DNA of 64,000 nucleotides from Paenibacillus solanacearum (GTDB lineage: Bacteria > Bacillota > Bacilli > Paenibacillales > NBRC-103111), in contig NZ_CAJVAS010000027.1 in assembly GCF_910593845.1 (NCBI RefSeq), forward strand, positions 1 to 64,000. The letters are read 5' to 3'. The stretch's first letter is position 1; each line of letters starts with the position of its first letter. Below the pieces are notes generated by a model. That model did not search any database and had not been told where the DNA came from. It saw only the letters and a program-made list of their open reading frames with translations. The position numbers were made by a program, and so were the translations under genes. Positions 34,858-43,803 of the stretch are shown here, piece by piece.

Positions 34858-35475
34858 TTGAAGATAAACAAAATCGCGATCGTGATTTCCTTATTCACTT
34901 GTTTGAACGTGGGCATTTCTTACGCAGGGGCGGCAGGCAAATTCAAAGACCTCGACATCGCGTCCATCTTCTTCAACGGCCGCGAGATGTCGTTCAAGCA
35001 GGATGAGGTTCCGGCGCTGCAAGTGGACGGCACCGTTCTCGTGCCCGTGGAGGCGATTGCGGAGAAGGCGAACCTGCTCGCCATTCCCGACACCGAGACC
35101 GGCTTGACGAAGCTGTACAAACCAAACGTCCATATGATCTTCGGTCTCGGCGAGAGCAAGGACGGCAAAGGCATTCGTGACTTGTTCGGCAAGGTGAAAA
35201 AAGGGGTGCCGATCGACTTCTCGGTGTTCGTGCAGGTCGACAATCTCATTCCGGCAGTCCGGTCCGTCAAGCTGGATATGGTTGATTCCGCGGGCAACAC
35301 GATCGTATCGTCCAAGGAATACGTGCTGCCGGGCAAAGAAGATTTCTGGTATACTTGGGGGCTGAACAACGTTGTGCTGAATTATACGGGCAAATACACG
35401 GTCCGCTTCCTCGGCAAGCTGGACACCGACAATACGTATCATGTGCTGTCGGAGAAAAACCTCGTATGTGAGTAA
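34858..35475 (+). CDS. Exported protein with copper-amine-oxidase N-terminal-like domain
   Basis: The 205-residue protein starts at TTG (GTG at 34849 is in frame) with a signal peptide (INKIAIVISLFTCLNVGISYAG). Residues about 35-80 resemble the copper amine oxidase N domain (IFFNGREMSFKQDEVPALQVDGTVLVPVEAIAEKA). The C-terminal part looks like an immunoglobulin-type beta domain (VKLDMVDSAGNTIVSSKEY; YTGKYTVRFLGKL). No enzyme motif is seen. It is probably a wall-associated protein of unknown role. Confidence 0.75.
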   Translation: MKINKIAIVISLFTCLNVGISYAGAAGKFKDLDIASIFFNGREMSFKQDEVPALQVDGTVLVPVEAIAEKANLLAIPDTETGLTKLYKPNVHMIFGLGESKDGKGIRDLFGKVKKGVPIDFSVFVQVDNLIPAVRSVKLDMVDSAGNTIVSSKEYVLPGKEDFWYTWGLNNVVLNYTGKYTVRFLGKLDTDNTYHVLSEKNLVCE

Positions 35476-35497
35476 GCTGACGTCAATGGAAAAAGGA

Positions 35498-35525
35498 AAG
35501 ACCGGGAGGATGCTCCCGGTCTTTT
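35498..35525 (+). terminator. Rho-independent terminator
   Basis: AAGACCGGGAG pairs with CTCCCGGTCTT around GATG, followed by TTT. Confidence 0.85.
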
Positions 35526-35571
35526 TGGCTATAAGTGCAGTTATAAATGAGATGAGTTCCCAATGGAAAAA

Positions 35572-36501
35572 CTACGGGCGTGTCGCTTTGACGAATGTGA
35601 ATTGCGCCGTCGCCGGAATGTGGTCGGAGGCGAGCGAGCGGATGACTTCCGACCTCTTCAGCTGCAGGGTCGGCGTGTAAAAGATATAATCGGCCCGGAC
35701 ATGGGGGTTGTCCGCCGGGAAGGTGTACGTATTCGTTCGATCGGCGAATGCGTCTTTGAAGGCAGCCGATAAAATTTTGATTTCATCGGAATACGGCGCG
35801 GCGTTGAGGTCGCCGACCAGGATGGCGTTGCCCCCTTGAGCGCCTATGAGCTTCACGATCTCGGCGGTTTGGCCCCTCCGCTCCTCGGCGTTCAATCCGA
35901 GATGCGCGCTGTAATAATGAACCGGCGTGCCGCCGACGTCGATGGTGGCGCGTAAGATACCGCGCTGTTCGCCGCGCTCGCTTGCTTTCAGATTGCTCGG
36001 CAGCAGCGTGTTTTTCGCATCGGCAATCGGATATTTGCTCAAGATCGCCGTGCCGTACTGCCGCCGCGGCTCTCCCGGCTTGAGCGGAGCCCGGTCAAGA
36101 TTGGCGCCGAAAGCGTAATGAAATTTCAAGTAGTCGGCCAGCCATTTGGCCTGATCCTCGAATCGGCTTCGCTCCGCCCAATGCTTATCGACCTCCTGCA
36201 GACCGATCACATCGGCGCCCGATGCGGCGAGAAGGTCGCCGACCCGCTTCAGATCGAGCGCGTTGTCCATGCCGATTCCGACATGCATATTGTACGTCAA
36301 TACGTTCAGCGTGCCTTCTTCCGGCTGCGGCATGCCGCCGGGAGAAGGGGGCGGCATGCCCCGGCCGCCATAGAGCGAGAGCGCGATGATAGCGAGCGCC
36401 AGCGCCAGCCCGAGTGCCGCGGCGATCCATCGCCAAGGCCGTTGCAAGCTCGTGAATCGCAAGGACAAGCCTCCCCGTCGCCGTCTCCGTGCAGGCAACA
36501 T
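35572..36501 (-). CDS. Membrane-anchored endonuclease/exonuclease/phosphatase family protein
   Basis: The 309-residue protein has an Arg-rich N-terminus and one membrane segment (about 24-46), then a Pro-rich linker, then the EEP fold: LTYNMHVG, GLQEVD with the metal-binding Glu, SAHLGL, GDLNAAP with Asp and Asn, and SDHIPATAQF with the catalytic Asp-His. Topology suggests the enzyme faces outward. Members cleave phosphodiesters in DNA, sphingomyelin or inositol phosphates; the substrate here is not known. The start has only a weak ribosome binding site. Confidence 0.85.
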   Translation of the reverse strand: MLPARRRRRGGLSLRFTSLQRPWRWIAAALGLALALAIIALSLYGGRGMPPPSPGGMPQPEEGTLNVLTYNMHVGIGMDNALDLKRVGDLLAASGADVIGLQEVDKHWAERSRFEDQAKWLADYLKFHYAFGANLDRAPLKPGEPRRQYGTAILSKYPIADAKNTLLPSNLKASERGEQRGILRATIDVGGTPVHYYSAHLGLNAEERRGQTAEIVKLIGAQGGNAILVGDLNAAPYSDEIKILSAAFKDAFADRTNTYTFPADNPHVRADYIFYTPTLQLKRSEVIRSLASDHIPATAQFTFVKATRP

Positions 36502-36571
36502 TCGGATGGACGGCGAATCATTTCTACTATATTAATAGAAAACGCTTACCTGAGTGCGTGGAGCCCGGCGC

Positions 36572-37390
36572 TTATTTCACGCCGACCCGCATTCTGTAGC
36601 TGAACAGCACATCCATTGCGCTGCCGTTGAAATACTGCGCCACCAGCGTCCGGAACGCTTCGATGTCTTCGTCCAGCTCGGATGAGCCGAGCTTGAACAC
36701 CGTCTGCACGCCGCCTTGACTGAGCGCAAGGCCGACATAACGCTCGGCGTCGAACCGTTCGATGTTGTGGAACAAAATTTCTTTGCAGTAACGGAAGACA
36801 CCGCTCTTGCGAAGATTCGCCAGATGCTGGCTTTTATCCCGCTTTATCGCGCGGTCGTCTTCATGCGCAAGCCGGGCGATGATCACGTCCGCTTTGGAAA
36901 CAAGCCGCTCGTACGCCTCCTCGATGGACCAGTGAATGGTAGGCGGCCAATCGCAATCATAGGCCGCGAAGACGCCGCCTTCGCGCAGAACGCGGGCAAC
37001 CTCGCGCAGTGTGCTCTCCGGTTCCATCCAATGAAACGACTGGGAGCAGGTCACGATGTCGACCGAGCCGGAGGCGGCATCCAGTTGATTCGAGTACCCT
37101 TGCGCGAAAGAAATATGGCTTAAGCCGCTGCGTCGCAAATTGTCCTGCGCTTTGCCGATCATGTCCGCATTCGGCTCCACGCCGATCACCTGCTCGGCAT
37201 GGTCCTTCCAGACGAAGGAGGACAGCCCGGTGCCGCAGCCGATATCGAGGACGAGCGACGGCTTGCCCCCGGCGTAGCTGGTAAGCACTTGAACGAGCGC
37301 TTGCGGCGCTTGCGGGCGGTTCTTGTCATAAACGTCGCCATAGCCTGTAAACCGGTCGATATTGTTCTTCAGATTGCCTTCGGGTATCAA
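36572..37390 (-). CDS. Class I SAM-dependent methyltransferase
   Basis: The 272-residue protein has the motif I loop LVLDIGCGTGLSSF, an acidic motif II (VIGVEPNADM) and post-motif DIVTCSQSFHWMEPE, the pattern of the SmtA/Methyltransf_11 group. I chose a TTG at 37390 because GGAGGAG lies six bases upstream and it gives MIPEGNLKNNIDRFTGYGDVY, the usual N-terminus of this group. An in-frame ATG at 37451 has no site. Substrate unknown. Confidence 0.85.
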   Translation of the reverse strand: MIPEGNLKNNIDRFTGYGDVYDKNRPQAPQALVQVLTSYAGGKPSLVLDIGCGTGLSSFVWKDHAEQVIGVEPNADMIGKAQDNLRRSGLSHISFAQGYSNQLDAASGSVDIVTCSQSFHWMEPESTLREVARVLREGGVFAAYDCDWPPTIHWSIEEAYERLVSKADVIIARLAHEDDRAIKRDKSQHLANLRKSGVFRYCKEILFHNIERFDAERYVGLALSQGGVQTVFKLGSSELDEDIEAFRTLVAQYFNGSAMDVLFSYRMRVGVK

Positions 37391-37697
37391 TGGTTCTCCT
37401 CCATTCTTCTCGGGATGGTCACGACCGGCTTCGGGCTCGGCTTTCCTGTTCATCGTACCGGAAAACGGCCGGCGAAGTAGGCCAAATTCCGAAGCGGGCG
37501 TGCCATTTTGAAGCAATTCGCGCCGGGACCGCTGCATTCGGCGCGAGTGGCTAGCCCTTGGCCCGAGGCGCGAGAGCCAAGGATATACAACTGATATACA
37601 ACTATTGTAAGGAAAAAGTTAAATCCGGTCTATAGACTGGCACGCGCGAAGCGTACATGATGGAAACGTACCGATCGATAGCGAAGGAGCTGGCGAT
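37391..37697 (+). promoter_or_regulatory. Upstream region of the GH43 gene with tandem 11-mer and cre-like site
   Basis: This 307-base gap has a perfect tandem repeat GATATACAACT x2 (37582-37603), one helical turn per copy. A TTGTAA (37605-37610) and TATAGA (37631-37636) follow, with a long 20-base spacer. A cre-like ATGGAAACGTACCGA (37660-37674, one mismatch to WTGNAANCGNWNNCW) lies before the start codon. An inverted repeat CCTTGGC/GCCAAGG (about 37556-37581) precedes the tandem repeat. Control by a sugar-responsive regulator and CcpA is likely but inferred. Confidence 0.5.
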
Positions 37698-39263
37698 ATG
37701 ACCTTATTCCAAAATCCGATTTTGCCCGGCATGTACCCGGACCCTTCCGTGTGCCGGGTGGGGGATGACTATTATATGGTGACGTCGACGTTCGAATATT
37801 TCCCCGGCGTCCCGATCTTCCATTCCAGAGACCTCGTACATTGGCGGCAGCTCGGCCATGTGCTTGACCGGCCTTCGCAGCTGAATCTGGACGGGGTGCA
37901 GACGTCGCGCGGCATATACGCGGCGACACTCCGTTATCATAACGGCGTGTTCTACATGATCACGACGCTTGTGGAGAGCGCAACCAGCGAGCGCCGTAAC
38001 TTCTATGTCACCGCTTCCGATCCGTCCGGTCCGTGGTCCGACCCCTACTGGCTGGAGGACGCGCCGGGCATCGACCCGTCGCTCTTCTTCGACGACGACG
38101 GACGGGCTTACTTCACGGCGAACCGCAGACCGCCGGAAGGGCAGCACTATCCGAAGCATATGGAAATTTATATGCAGGAGCTCGATCTGCATAACCACCG
38201 GCTGATCGGGCCCAGATACAGCCTATGGGACGGCGCGCTCAAATTCATTCATGCGCAGGAAGGCCCGCATGTGTACAAGGTGGACGGCTATTATTACTTG
38301 TTCATCGCCGAGGGCGGCACCGGCTTCACGCATTCCGTCACCGTCGCCCGCAGCCGGGAGATCACGGGGCCGTATGAGGGCGCTAAGACGAATCCGATCC
38401 TGACGCATCGCCATCTGGGTCAGGAGGCCGCCATCACGAACGTTGGTCACGGCGACATCGTGCAAACCGGCAGTGGCCAGTGGTGGATGGTATGCCTCGG
38501 CACGCGGCCGTACGGCGGAGGCTACCGCAATCTGGGGCGGGAGACGTTTCTCGTGCCGCTGGCGTGGGAGAAGGGCTGGCCGGTGGTCAATCCGGGCAAA
38601 GGCATCGTCGAGACGCAGCTGACACGCCCAAATCTGCCGGCTTGCAAATGGCCGCTCCCGCCGGTATGCGACTCATTCGACCGGGCGGCGCTCGATATGC
38701 GGTGGAGCTTCGTTCGTACGCCGCGGGGCGACTTCTGGAGCTTGACGGAGCGTCCCGGCCATCTGCGGCTCAGGCTGAAGCCCGACCGGCTCACCGACTG
38801 GTCGAATCCCGCGGTGATCGCCCGCCGGCAGCAGCACAAGAGCTTCGCCGCGCGCACTGTCATGGAGTTTACGCCGCGGGCTAATGAAGAGGCGGCAGGG
38901 CTTGTGCTGCTGCAGACAAGCGACTTTCATCTGCGCTTCGAATATGCGATGGCCGAGGGGCAGCGGCGGCTGCGGCTCGTGGAGTGCCGGAACCGCGAGG
39001 AGCGGGTGCTTGCCTCGCAGCCGCTCGAGGCGGGCAAGCTGTACCTGCGGGTCGAAGCCGACGAGCAGCGGCTGCGCTTCGATTATGCACTGGAAGCCGA
39101 AGCATGGATAGGCTTAAGCGACGGCGTGGACGGCACGCTGCTCAGCCCGGATGTGGCAGGCAGCTTCCTCGGCGCGTTCATCGGGCTGTACGCCGGCAGC
39201 AGCGGGCAGGCAAGCAATAACTACGCCGATTTCGACTGGTTCGAGTATGCGGCGGCGGAATAA
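37698..39263 (+). CDS. Glycoside hydrolase family 43 (beta-xylosidase / alpha-L-arabinofuranosidase)
   Basis: The 521-residue protein has no signal peptide and acts in the cytoplasm on short xylan or arabinan fragments. The five-blade propeller carries the catalytic triad: general base Asp 15 (MYPDPS), pKa-modulating Asp 126 (GIDPSLF) and acid Glu 188 (AQEGPHVYK). The C-terminal 200 residues form a beta-sandwich of the GH43_C2 type (SFAARTVMEFTPRANEEAAGL; FIGLYAGSSGQASNNYADFDWFEY). AAGGAG precedes the ATG. The gene is monocistronic and ends at a strong terminator. Confidence 0.93.
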   Translation: MTLFQNPILPGMYPDPSVCRVGDDYYMVTSTFEYFPGVPIFHSRDLVHWRQLGHVLDRPSQLNLDGVQTSRGIYAATLRYHNGVFYMITTLVESATSERRNFYVTASDPSGPWSDPYWLEDAPGIDPSLFFDDDGRAYFTANRRPPEGQHYPKHMEIYMQELDLHNHRLIGPRYSLWDGALKFIHAQEGPHVYKVDGYYYLFIAEGGTGFTHSVTVARSREITGPYEGAKTNPILTHRHLGQEAAITNVGHGDIVQTGSGQWWMVCLGTRPYGGGYRNLGRETFLVPLAWEKGWPVVNPGKGIVETQLTRPNLPACKWPLPPVCDSFDRAALDMRWSFVRTPRGDFWSLTERPGHLRLRLKPDRLTDWSNPAVIARRQQHKSFAARTVMEFTPRANEEAAGLVLLQTSDFHLRFEYAMAEGQRRLRLVECRNREERVLASQPLEAGKLYLRVEADEQRLRFDYALEAEAWIGLSDGVDGTLLSPDVAGSFLGAFIGLYAGSSGQASNNYADFDWFEYAAAE

Positions 39264-39300
39264 ACGGCGGTGGACATACGTCGCTATCGTAATAGATCGT

Positions 39301-39334
39301 GGAGGGCTCCGGGCAGGAGCCCTCCAATTATTTT
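39301..39334 (+). terminator. Rho-independent terminator
   Basis: GGAGGGCTCC pairs perfectly with GGAGCCCTCC around GGGCA, followed by AATTATTTT. Confidence 0.85.
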
Positions 39335-39349
39335 GTTTACAAAATAATT
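39326..39349. promoter_or_regulatory. Operator of the MarR-efflux operon, overlapping the promoter
   Basis: AATTATTTTGT (39326-39336) and ACAAAATAATT (39339-39349) form a perfect 11-bp inverted repeat with a two-base gap. It overlaps the -35 box TTTACA (39336-39341), which is 18 bases from a -10 TATTAT (39360-39365). This is the geometry of an autoregulating MarR repressor. Confidence 0.7.
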
Positions 39350-39437
39350 AGGCGTGTGCTATTATTTCGTACAGGAAACATTCGCAGGTGAAATATCTAC
39401 TGGTGTACTATTTTTCATTTAGGGAGGGGATGTGATT

Positions 39438-39893
39438 TTGCGCGAAAATTACGACCTGAGCTCGCTTGCTCACATGCATCGGCAAATTATGAAGCGATAT
39501 GAAGCCGAATGGAGCAAGATGTGCCCGAAAGACGAGCTGACGCTGCACCAGTCCGATTTGCTGCTGCGGCTTTCGGAGGAAGGACCGCTCAAATCCTCGG
39601 ACCTGGCGCAGCAGCTCGGCATCTCGTTTGCCGGGATGACCTATTTGAGCGACAAGCTGGTCGAGTGCGGATTGATCGAGCGTATTCGCTGCGGCGACGA
39701 CCGCCGGGTCGTCATGCTCGGTATTACGGCCAAGGGCAGGGAGCTCGTCGGTATGATTGTCGACCGCAAGCAGCGGTTAATCAAGAAGACGTTGAGCGGC
39801 ATCTACCAGGACGATCTGAAAAGCATGGGGCGGATCTACAGCACGATACTTAGCAACTTGACTGCGGAGCAGGAGACGCTGGGCAAGGGGTAA
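39438..39893 (+). CDS. MarR family repressor of the efflux operon
   Basis: The 151-residue protein has the MarR winged helix (LTLHQSDLLLRLSEEGPLKS; GISFAGMTYLSDKLVECGLI; DDRRVVMLGITAKGRELV). The TTG at 39438 lies seven bases after AGGGAGGGGA; the upstream GTG at 39432 is too close. It is the first gene of an operon with two adaptor proteins and a DHA2 pump, and a perfect inverted repeat covers the promoter, so it is the likely repressor, released by a toxic compound. Confidence 0.92.
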   Translation: MRENYDLSSLAHMHRQIMKRYEAEWSKMCPKDELTLHQSDLLLRLSEEGPLKSSDLAQQLGISFAGMTYLSDKLVECGLIERIRCGDDRRVVMLGITAKGRELVGMIVDRKQRLIKKTLSGIYQDDLKSMGRIYSTILSNLTAEQETLGKG

Positions 39894-40015
39894 TAGCTTC
39901 ACGCACTCATATTCCATGCGGTCGGCGCCAGCCATGCCGGCGGACGCCGGAGAGGCGTGATGTCGCCGAAGGCGCATTTGTACTTGTTGAAAAAGGAAGA
40001 GGTTGAGGAGAGAAC

Positions 40016-40675
40016 ATGAAACGTAAAATCATTTTGTACGTGATCTTGGCGGTACTCGTGGTCGCCGGCGTAGGGGGCGGAGGCATGTTCTGGTATCAGA
40101 GCCAGCATTACTTGTCTTCGGAGGACGCCAGGCTGGCCGGGGATATTTACCGCGTCATGCCGCGTGTGACCGGCAAAGTCGTTTCCCTGCAGGTCAACGA
40201 AGGCGAGCATGTGATGGCCGATCAAATTATCGGGCAGCAGGACAGCAGCAACTTGTCGACCAGCATGCTGGACCAGGCGGCGCTTCGTTCGCCGATCGAG
40301 GGCACCGTCATCAAGACGATGGTTCGCACCGGGGAAGTCGCTTCGCCCGGACAGACGGTCGCGATGGTCGTCGATAAGAAGAAGCTGTATGTGTCGGCCA
40401 ATATTGAAGAAACGGAAATGCACCGCATCCAGCTCGGGCAAAAGGTAGACATCAAGATCGATACGTACGCCGGCGCGACGCTGACGGGGACGATTTCCGA
40501 AATCAGCAAAGCGACGGCTTCAACCTTCTCGCTGCTGCCCGCGACCAATACAAGCGGCAACTTCACGAAAGTGACGCAGCGTATTCCGATCAAGATCGCC
40601 ATTGACGATCATCAAGGTTTGGATCTGTCTCCTGGCATGAGCACGGTCATCAAAATTCATTTGAAAGGCAATTGA
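40016..40675 (+). CDS. Short HlyD/EmrA-type membrane fusion protein
   Basis: The 219-residue protein has one N-terminal membrane anchor (residues 5-27), a split biotinyl-lipoyl domain (RVTGKVVSLQVNEGEHV; SPIEGTVIKTMVRTGEVASPGQ) joined by a very short linker, and a beta-barrel (VDIKIDTYAGATLTGTISEI). The usual long coiled-coil hairpin is missing. It lies between the MarR gene and a second adaptor gene in one operon. Confidence 0.85.
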   Translation: MKRKIILYVILAVLVVAGVGGGGMFWYQSQHYLSSEDARLAGDIYRVMPRVTGKVVSLQVNEGEHVMADQIIGQQDSSNLSTSMLDQAALRSPIEGTVIKTMVRTGEVASPGQTVAMVVDKKKLYVSANIEETEMHRIQLGQKVDIKIDTYAGATLTGTISEISKATASTFSLLPATNTSGNFTKVTQRIPIKIAIDDHQGLDLSPGMSTVIKIHLKGN

Positions 40676-40692
40676 CAAAGGTGGAGTAATCG

Positions 40693-42012
40693 ATGAAAAC
40701 AACAAACAAACATATATGGATTCCCGCGTTGCTCTCCCTTTCCGTCATTGGAGTGCTTCCGGGATGCGGCGCGCCGGCGGCCGGAGCTGTGAACGGCTCC
40801 GAAGTGCCTGTGCAGCTGATCAAACTGGGTCAACTATCCGACTCCGGCATGAGCGGTAAAATCATCCCCGACCAGGACATCAAGGTCGTATCCAAGGTGT
40901 CGGGCAAGGTCGCTGCCGTCAGTGTCGAGGAAGGGGCTAAGGTGAAGAAGGGCGACGTCCTGATTCAGCTGGAAACCGACGATTTGTCGAAGCAGGCGCA
41001 GCAAGCCGAATCGGCGCTTACCGCGGCGCAAGCGAGGCTCGCCGATACCCGCGCCGGCGCAAGAACGCAGGAGATTGACGCGCTGAACAGCGCGCTCATG
41101 CAGGCGCAAGCGGCCGCGCAGACGGCGGGCGCCGCGCTGCAGCAAGCGGAAGCCGGCTTCAAGTTGGCGACGGATTCGTATAACAAGCTGCGCAACCAGT
41201 ACGATAGCAGCTCTTCCATCACCAGAGAAGATATGGATAAAGGCACCTTCGAGTTTGAAAAAGCGAAAGCGGCGTATGAGCAGGCGCAAGCCGGACAGAA
41301 GTCCGCGGAAGCTGCCGTGCAAGCCGCCCGTGCCAAGCTGGATCTGACCAAGGCCGGGCCGACGCAGAACACGCTCAAGGCGCTGGAAGCGGAAGTCAAC
41401 CGCTTGACGTCCGTCCTGGATTTGGCCAATACGACGGTCGCCAACGCGACGATCACTTCCCCGATTGACGGCACCGTCGTCAAACGGATGGTATCCGTCG
41501 GCGAAATGGCGCAGGCGGGTGCGCAGATCGTCTCGATCGTCAACATGGATCAGGTGCAGGTGGAGCTGAGCGTGGCTGACAGCCAGATCGGCAAGCTGCA
41601 GAGCGGCGCCGACGTTGAAGTGAAGGTGCCGAACGTGCCGGACAAGACGTTCAAGGGCAAGATTACGTTCGTGAGCCCGGTATCGAACGCCAACAGCACG
41701 ACGTTCCCTGTCAAAGTGACCGTCGATAACAAAGACGGCGTGCTCTTCGCCGGGATGGTCGCCGAAGTGCGCATGGCCGGTACGGCGAATGCGAAGCTGG
41801 AGCTTCCGAAGTCGGCGATGATCAAGAAGGACGATAAGACCTACGTCGTGAAGGCGGAAAATCAGACGGCGCATTTGGTCGAAGTGAAGACCGAAGAAAA
41901 AAATCAGGATTGGGTGTACGTTCTGCCGAACAAAGAGCTGCAGGCCAGCCAGCAGGTCGTTGTGAATCCGAACGCCAACATCGCCGAAGGCACGAAGCTG
42001 AAAGCAGAGTAG
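40693..42012 (+). CDS. Efflux adaptor lipoprotein (HlyD/AcrA type)
   Basis: The 439-residue protein is a lipoprotein (lipobox LPGC, Cys 25). The two halves of a lipoyl domain (VSGKVAAVSVEEGAKVKKGD; ITSPIDGTVVKRMVSVGEMA) enclose a long Ala/Gln-rich coiled-coil hairpin (about 95-255). A beta-barrel and membrane-proximal domain follow. Such proteins usually serve RND or ABC pumps; here it is followed 10 bases later by a DHA2 major facilitator pump. Two adaptors for one pump in a single-membrane bacterium is notable. Confidence 0.88.
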   Translation: MKTTNKHIWIPALLSLSVIGVLPGCGAPAAGAVNGSEVPVQLIKLGQLSDSGMSGKIIPDQDIKVVSKVSGKVAAVSVEEGAKVKKGDVLIQLETDDLSKQAQQAESALTAAQARLADTRAGARTQEIDALNSALMQAQAAAQTAGAALQQAEAGFKLATDSYNKLRNQYDSSSSITREDMDKGTFEFEKAKAAYEQAQAGQKSAEAAVQAARAKLDLTKAGPTQNTLKALEAEVNRLTSVLDLANTTVANATITSPIDGTVVKRMVSVGEMAQAGAQIVSIVNMDQVQVELSVADSQIGKLQSGADVEVKVPNVPDKTFKGKITFVSPVSNANSTTFPVKVTVDNKDGVLFAGMVAEVRMAGTANAKLELPKSAMIKKDDKTYVVKAENQTAHLVEVKTEEKNQDWVYVLPNKELQASQQVVVNPNANIAEGTKLKAE

Positions 42013-42022
42013 GAGGCGCGAT

Positions 42023-43681
42023 ATGACCGATTCAACTACGGGTACGTCACCTGATGGTCAATCCGCGAAAAATAGCAGCGGCGGCATGTGGCTTGGGCTG
42101 ATCGCCATCGTTTTGGGCACGTTCGTATCGGTGCTCAACAGCAGCTTGATGAGCGTCGCCCTGCCGAAGCTGACTGCCGTCTTCGGCTCGGATACGCAGA
42201 CGATGCAGTGGATGCTGACAGGCTACATGCTCGCATCCGCAATGGTCATTCCGATGACCGGTTATCTCGGGTTACGTTTCGGCAACAAAACCGTATTCGT
42301 TTATTCGGTAGCCGGCTTTACGATTGGCTCTGTGCTATGCGCCCTTGCCTGGAGCGACACATCGGTTATTTTCTTCCGAATTGTTCAAGGGTTTGCCGGC
42401 GGATTTATTATGCCGGTCGGCATGTCCATCATCTATACGTCTTTTCCGCGAGAGAAAGTATCGACCGCGATCGGCCTGTGGGGGATTGCCGCGATGGTGG
42501 CCCCCGCGCTCGGCCCGACGGCAGGCGGATATTTGATCCAATATTACAGCTGGCGGTGGCTGTTTCTGATTAACATCCCGATCGGGATCTTCGCCGTCAT
42601 CTTGGGGAATTTGCTGCTCAAAAATTCGCAGACGAAAAAGGGCGTCAAATTCGATTTTCCCGGCGCTGTGCTATCGATGATTTTTTTCGGCAGCATTCTG
42701 CTTGCTTTAAGTAAAGGCCAGTCGGAAGGCTGGACCTCGATGTTTATTCTCAGCTTGTTTTTCGTCGCTTTATTCAGCCTTTTACTGCTGCTGTGGGTAG
42801 AGCTGGGCACTGAAACGCCTGTACTGGACGTGCGTCTGTTCGCCATTCCGCAGTTTACGATCAGCACGATAGCGTCATGTCTGGTCATGATGGGGATGAT
42901 GGGAGGCTCCTTCCTCGCTCCGCTCTATTTGCAGAACATCCAGGGATTGAATGCGATGCAGGCGGGCCTCGTCATGATGCCGCAGGCGATTGTCATGGCG
43001 CTGATGATGCCGCTGAGCGGCAAGCTGAACGATAAGTACGGCATCATCCCGATCGGACTCGTCGGCTTGACGATTCTGGGCGTGACGACGCTCAAGCTGC
43101 ATCTGCTCGCGGCGGATACGCCGAATCACTGGCTGATCTGGATTATGAGCATCCGCTCCATCGGCATCGGTCTTTGTATGATGCCAATGACGTCGGCTGG
43201 GATGAGCGCGGTGGCGCCGCATCAGATCGGCAACGCGTCGCCGCTCGGGAACGTCTCCCGTCAAGTTGCCGGCTCGATGTCGATTGCGATCTTCACAGCG
43301 CTGATGAGCAGCCGGCAGCTGGTTCACGCTCAGCATATCAACGAAAGCGTGACGGTCGATTCGCTGGCGGCCAGCAATGCGATCTCGGCGATCTCCGGCT
43401 ACGTCTACCAGTCGGCAGTCGATATGTCGACCGCGACAGGGGCGGCTACTTCGGTCATCGCCGGGATGATTCAGAAGGAGGCGCTGGTCCGGGCCATCGC
43501 CGATACGTTTTACATTTCCGCGATCCCTGCGTTTCTTTGTTTGCCGTTCGTCTTTTTCATGAGCAAGAGGAAAGCCGCGACTCCGGTGAAACCGCAAGCC
43601 GGCACGGGCGACAAGGCGGCTGCTCCGGCAGGACCGGCCGCAGTGAGCGCGCAAGAGACGCCGGCAACGGTAAAAGCGTAA
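42023..43681 (+). CDS. DHA2 family multidrug efflux MFS transporter (EmrB/QacA type)
   Basis: The 552-residue protein has about 14 membrane segments. It shows the DHA2 features LNSSLMSVALPKLTAVFG in segment 1, WMLTGYMLASAMVIPMTGYL, and motif C in segment 5 (GIAAMVAPALGPTAGGYLI). The C-terminal 45 residues are a Pro/Ala-rich cytoplasmic tail. It is the last gene of the MarR-adaptor-adaptor-pump operon and probably exports hydrophobic drugs or fatty acids by proton antiport. Confidence 0.93.
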   Translation: MTDSTTGTSPDGQSAKNSSGGMWLGLIAIVLGTFVSVLNSSLMSVALPKLTAVFGSDTQTMQWMLTGYMLASAMVIPMTGYLGLRFGNKTVFVYSVAGFTIGSVLCALAWSDTSVIFFRIVQGFAGGFIMPVGMSIIYTSFPREKVSTAIGLWGIAAMVAPALGPTAGGYLIQYYSWRWLFLINIPIGIFAVILGNLLLKNSQTKKGVKFDFPGAVLSMIFFGSILLALSKGQSEGWTSMFILSLFFVALFSLLLLLWVELGTETPVLDVRLFAIPQFTISTIASCLVMMGMMGGSFLAPLYLQNIQGLNAMQAGLVMMPQAIVMALMMPLSGKLNDKYGIIPIGLVGLTILGVTTLKLHLLAADTPNHWLIWIMSIRSIGIGLCMMPMTSAGMSAVAPHQIGNASPLGNVSRQVAGSMSIAIFTALMSSRQLVHAQHINESVTVDSLAASNAISAISGYVYQSAVDMSTATGAATSVIAGMIQKEALVRAIADTFYISAIPAFLCLPFVFFMSKRKAATPVKPQAGTGDKAAAPAGPAAVSAQETPATVKA

Positions 43682-43706
43682 AATTGCACGAAATCATGTG
43701 CAATTT
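43681..43706. promoter_or_regulatory. Inverted repeat after the pump gene
   Basis: AAATTGCAC (43681-43689) and GTGCAATTT (43698-43706) form a perfect 9-bp inverted repeat directly after the pump stop codon. Without a proper T-run it is a weak terminator at best; it could also be an operator for the next MarR gene. Confidence 0.4.
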
Positions 43707-43722
43707 CGCGCCAAGGTAGTTG

Positions 43723-43749
43723 TTGTAACGTTTACCCGTATGGTATAGT
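43723..43749 (+). promoter_or_regulatory. Candidate promoter of the second MarR gene
   Basis: TTGTAA (43723-43728) and TATAGT (43744-43749) are 15 bases apart. A near-palindromic GTAACGTTTAC overlaps the -35 box. Confidence 0.4.
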
Positions 43750-43803
43750 TTTAGCAGCGAGTGCATATTTCGACAAATACCATAATAAGGGGGGCTGGCA
43801 TCT

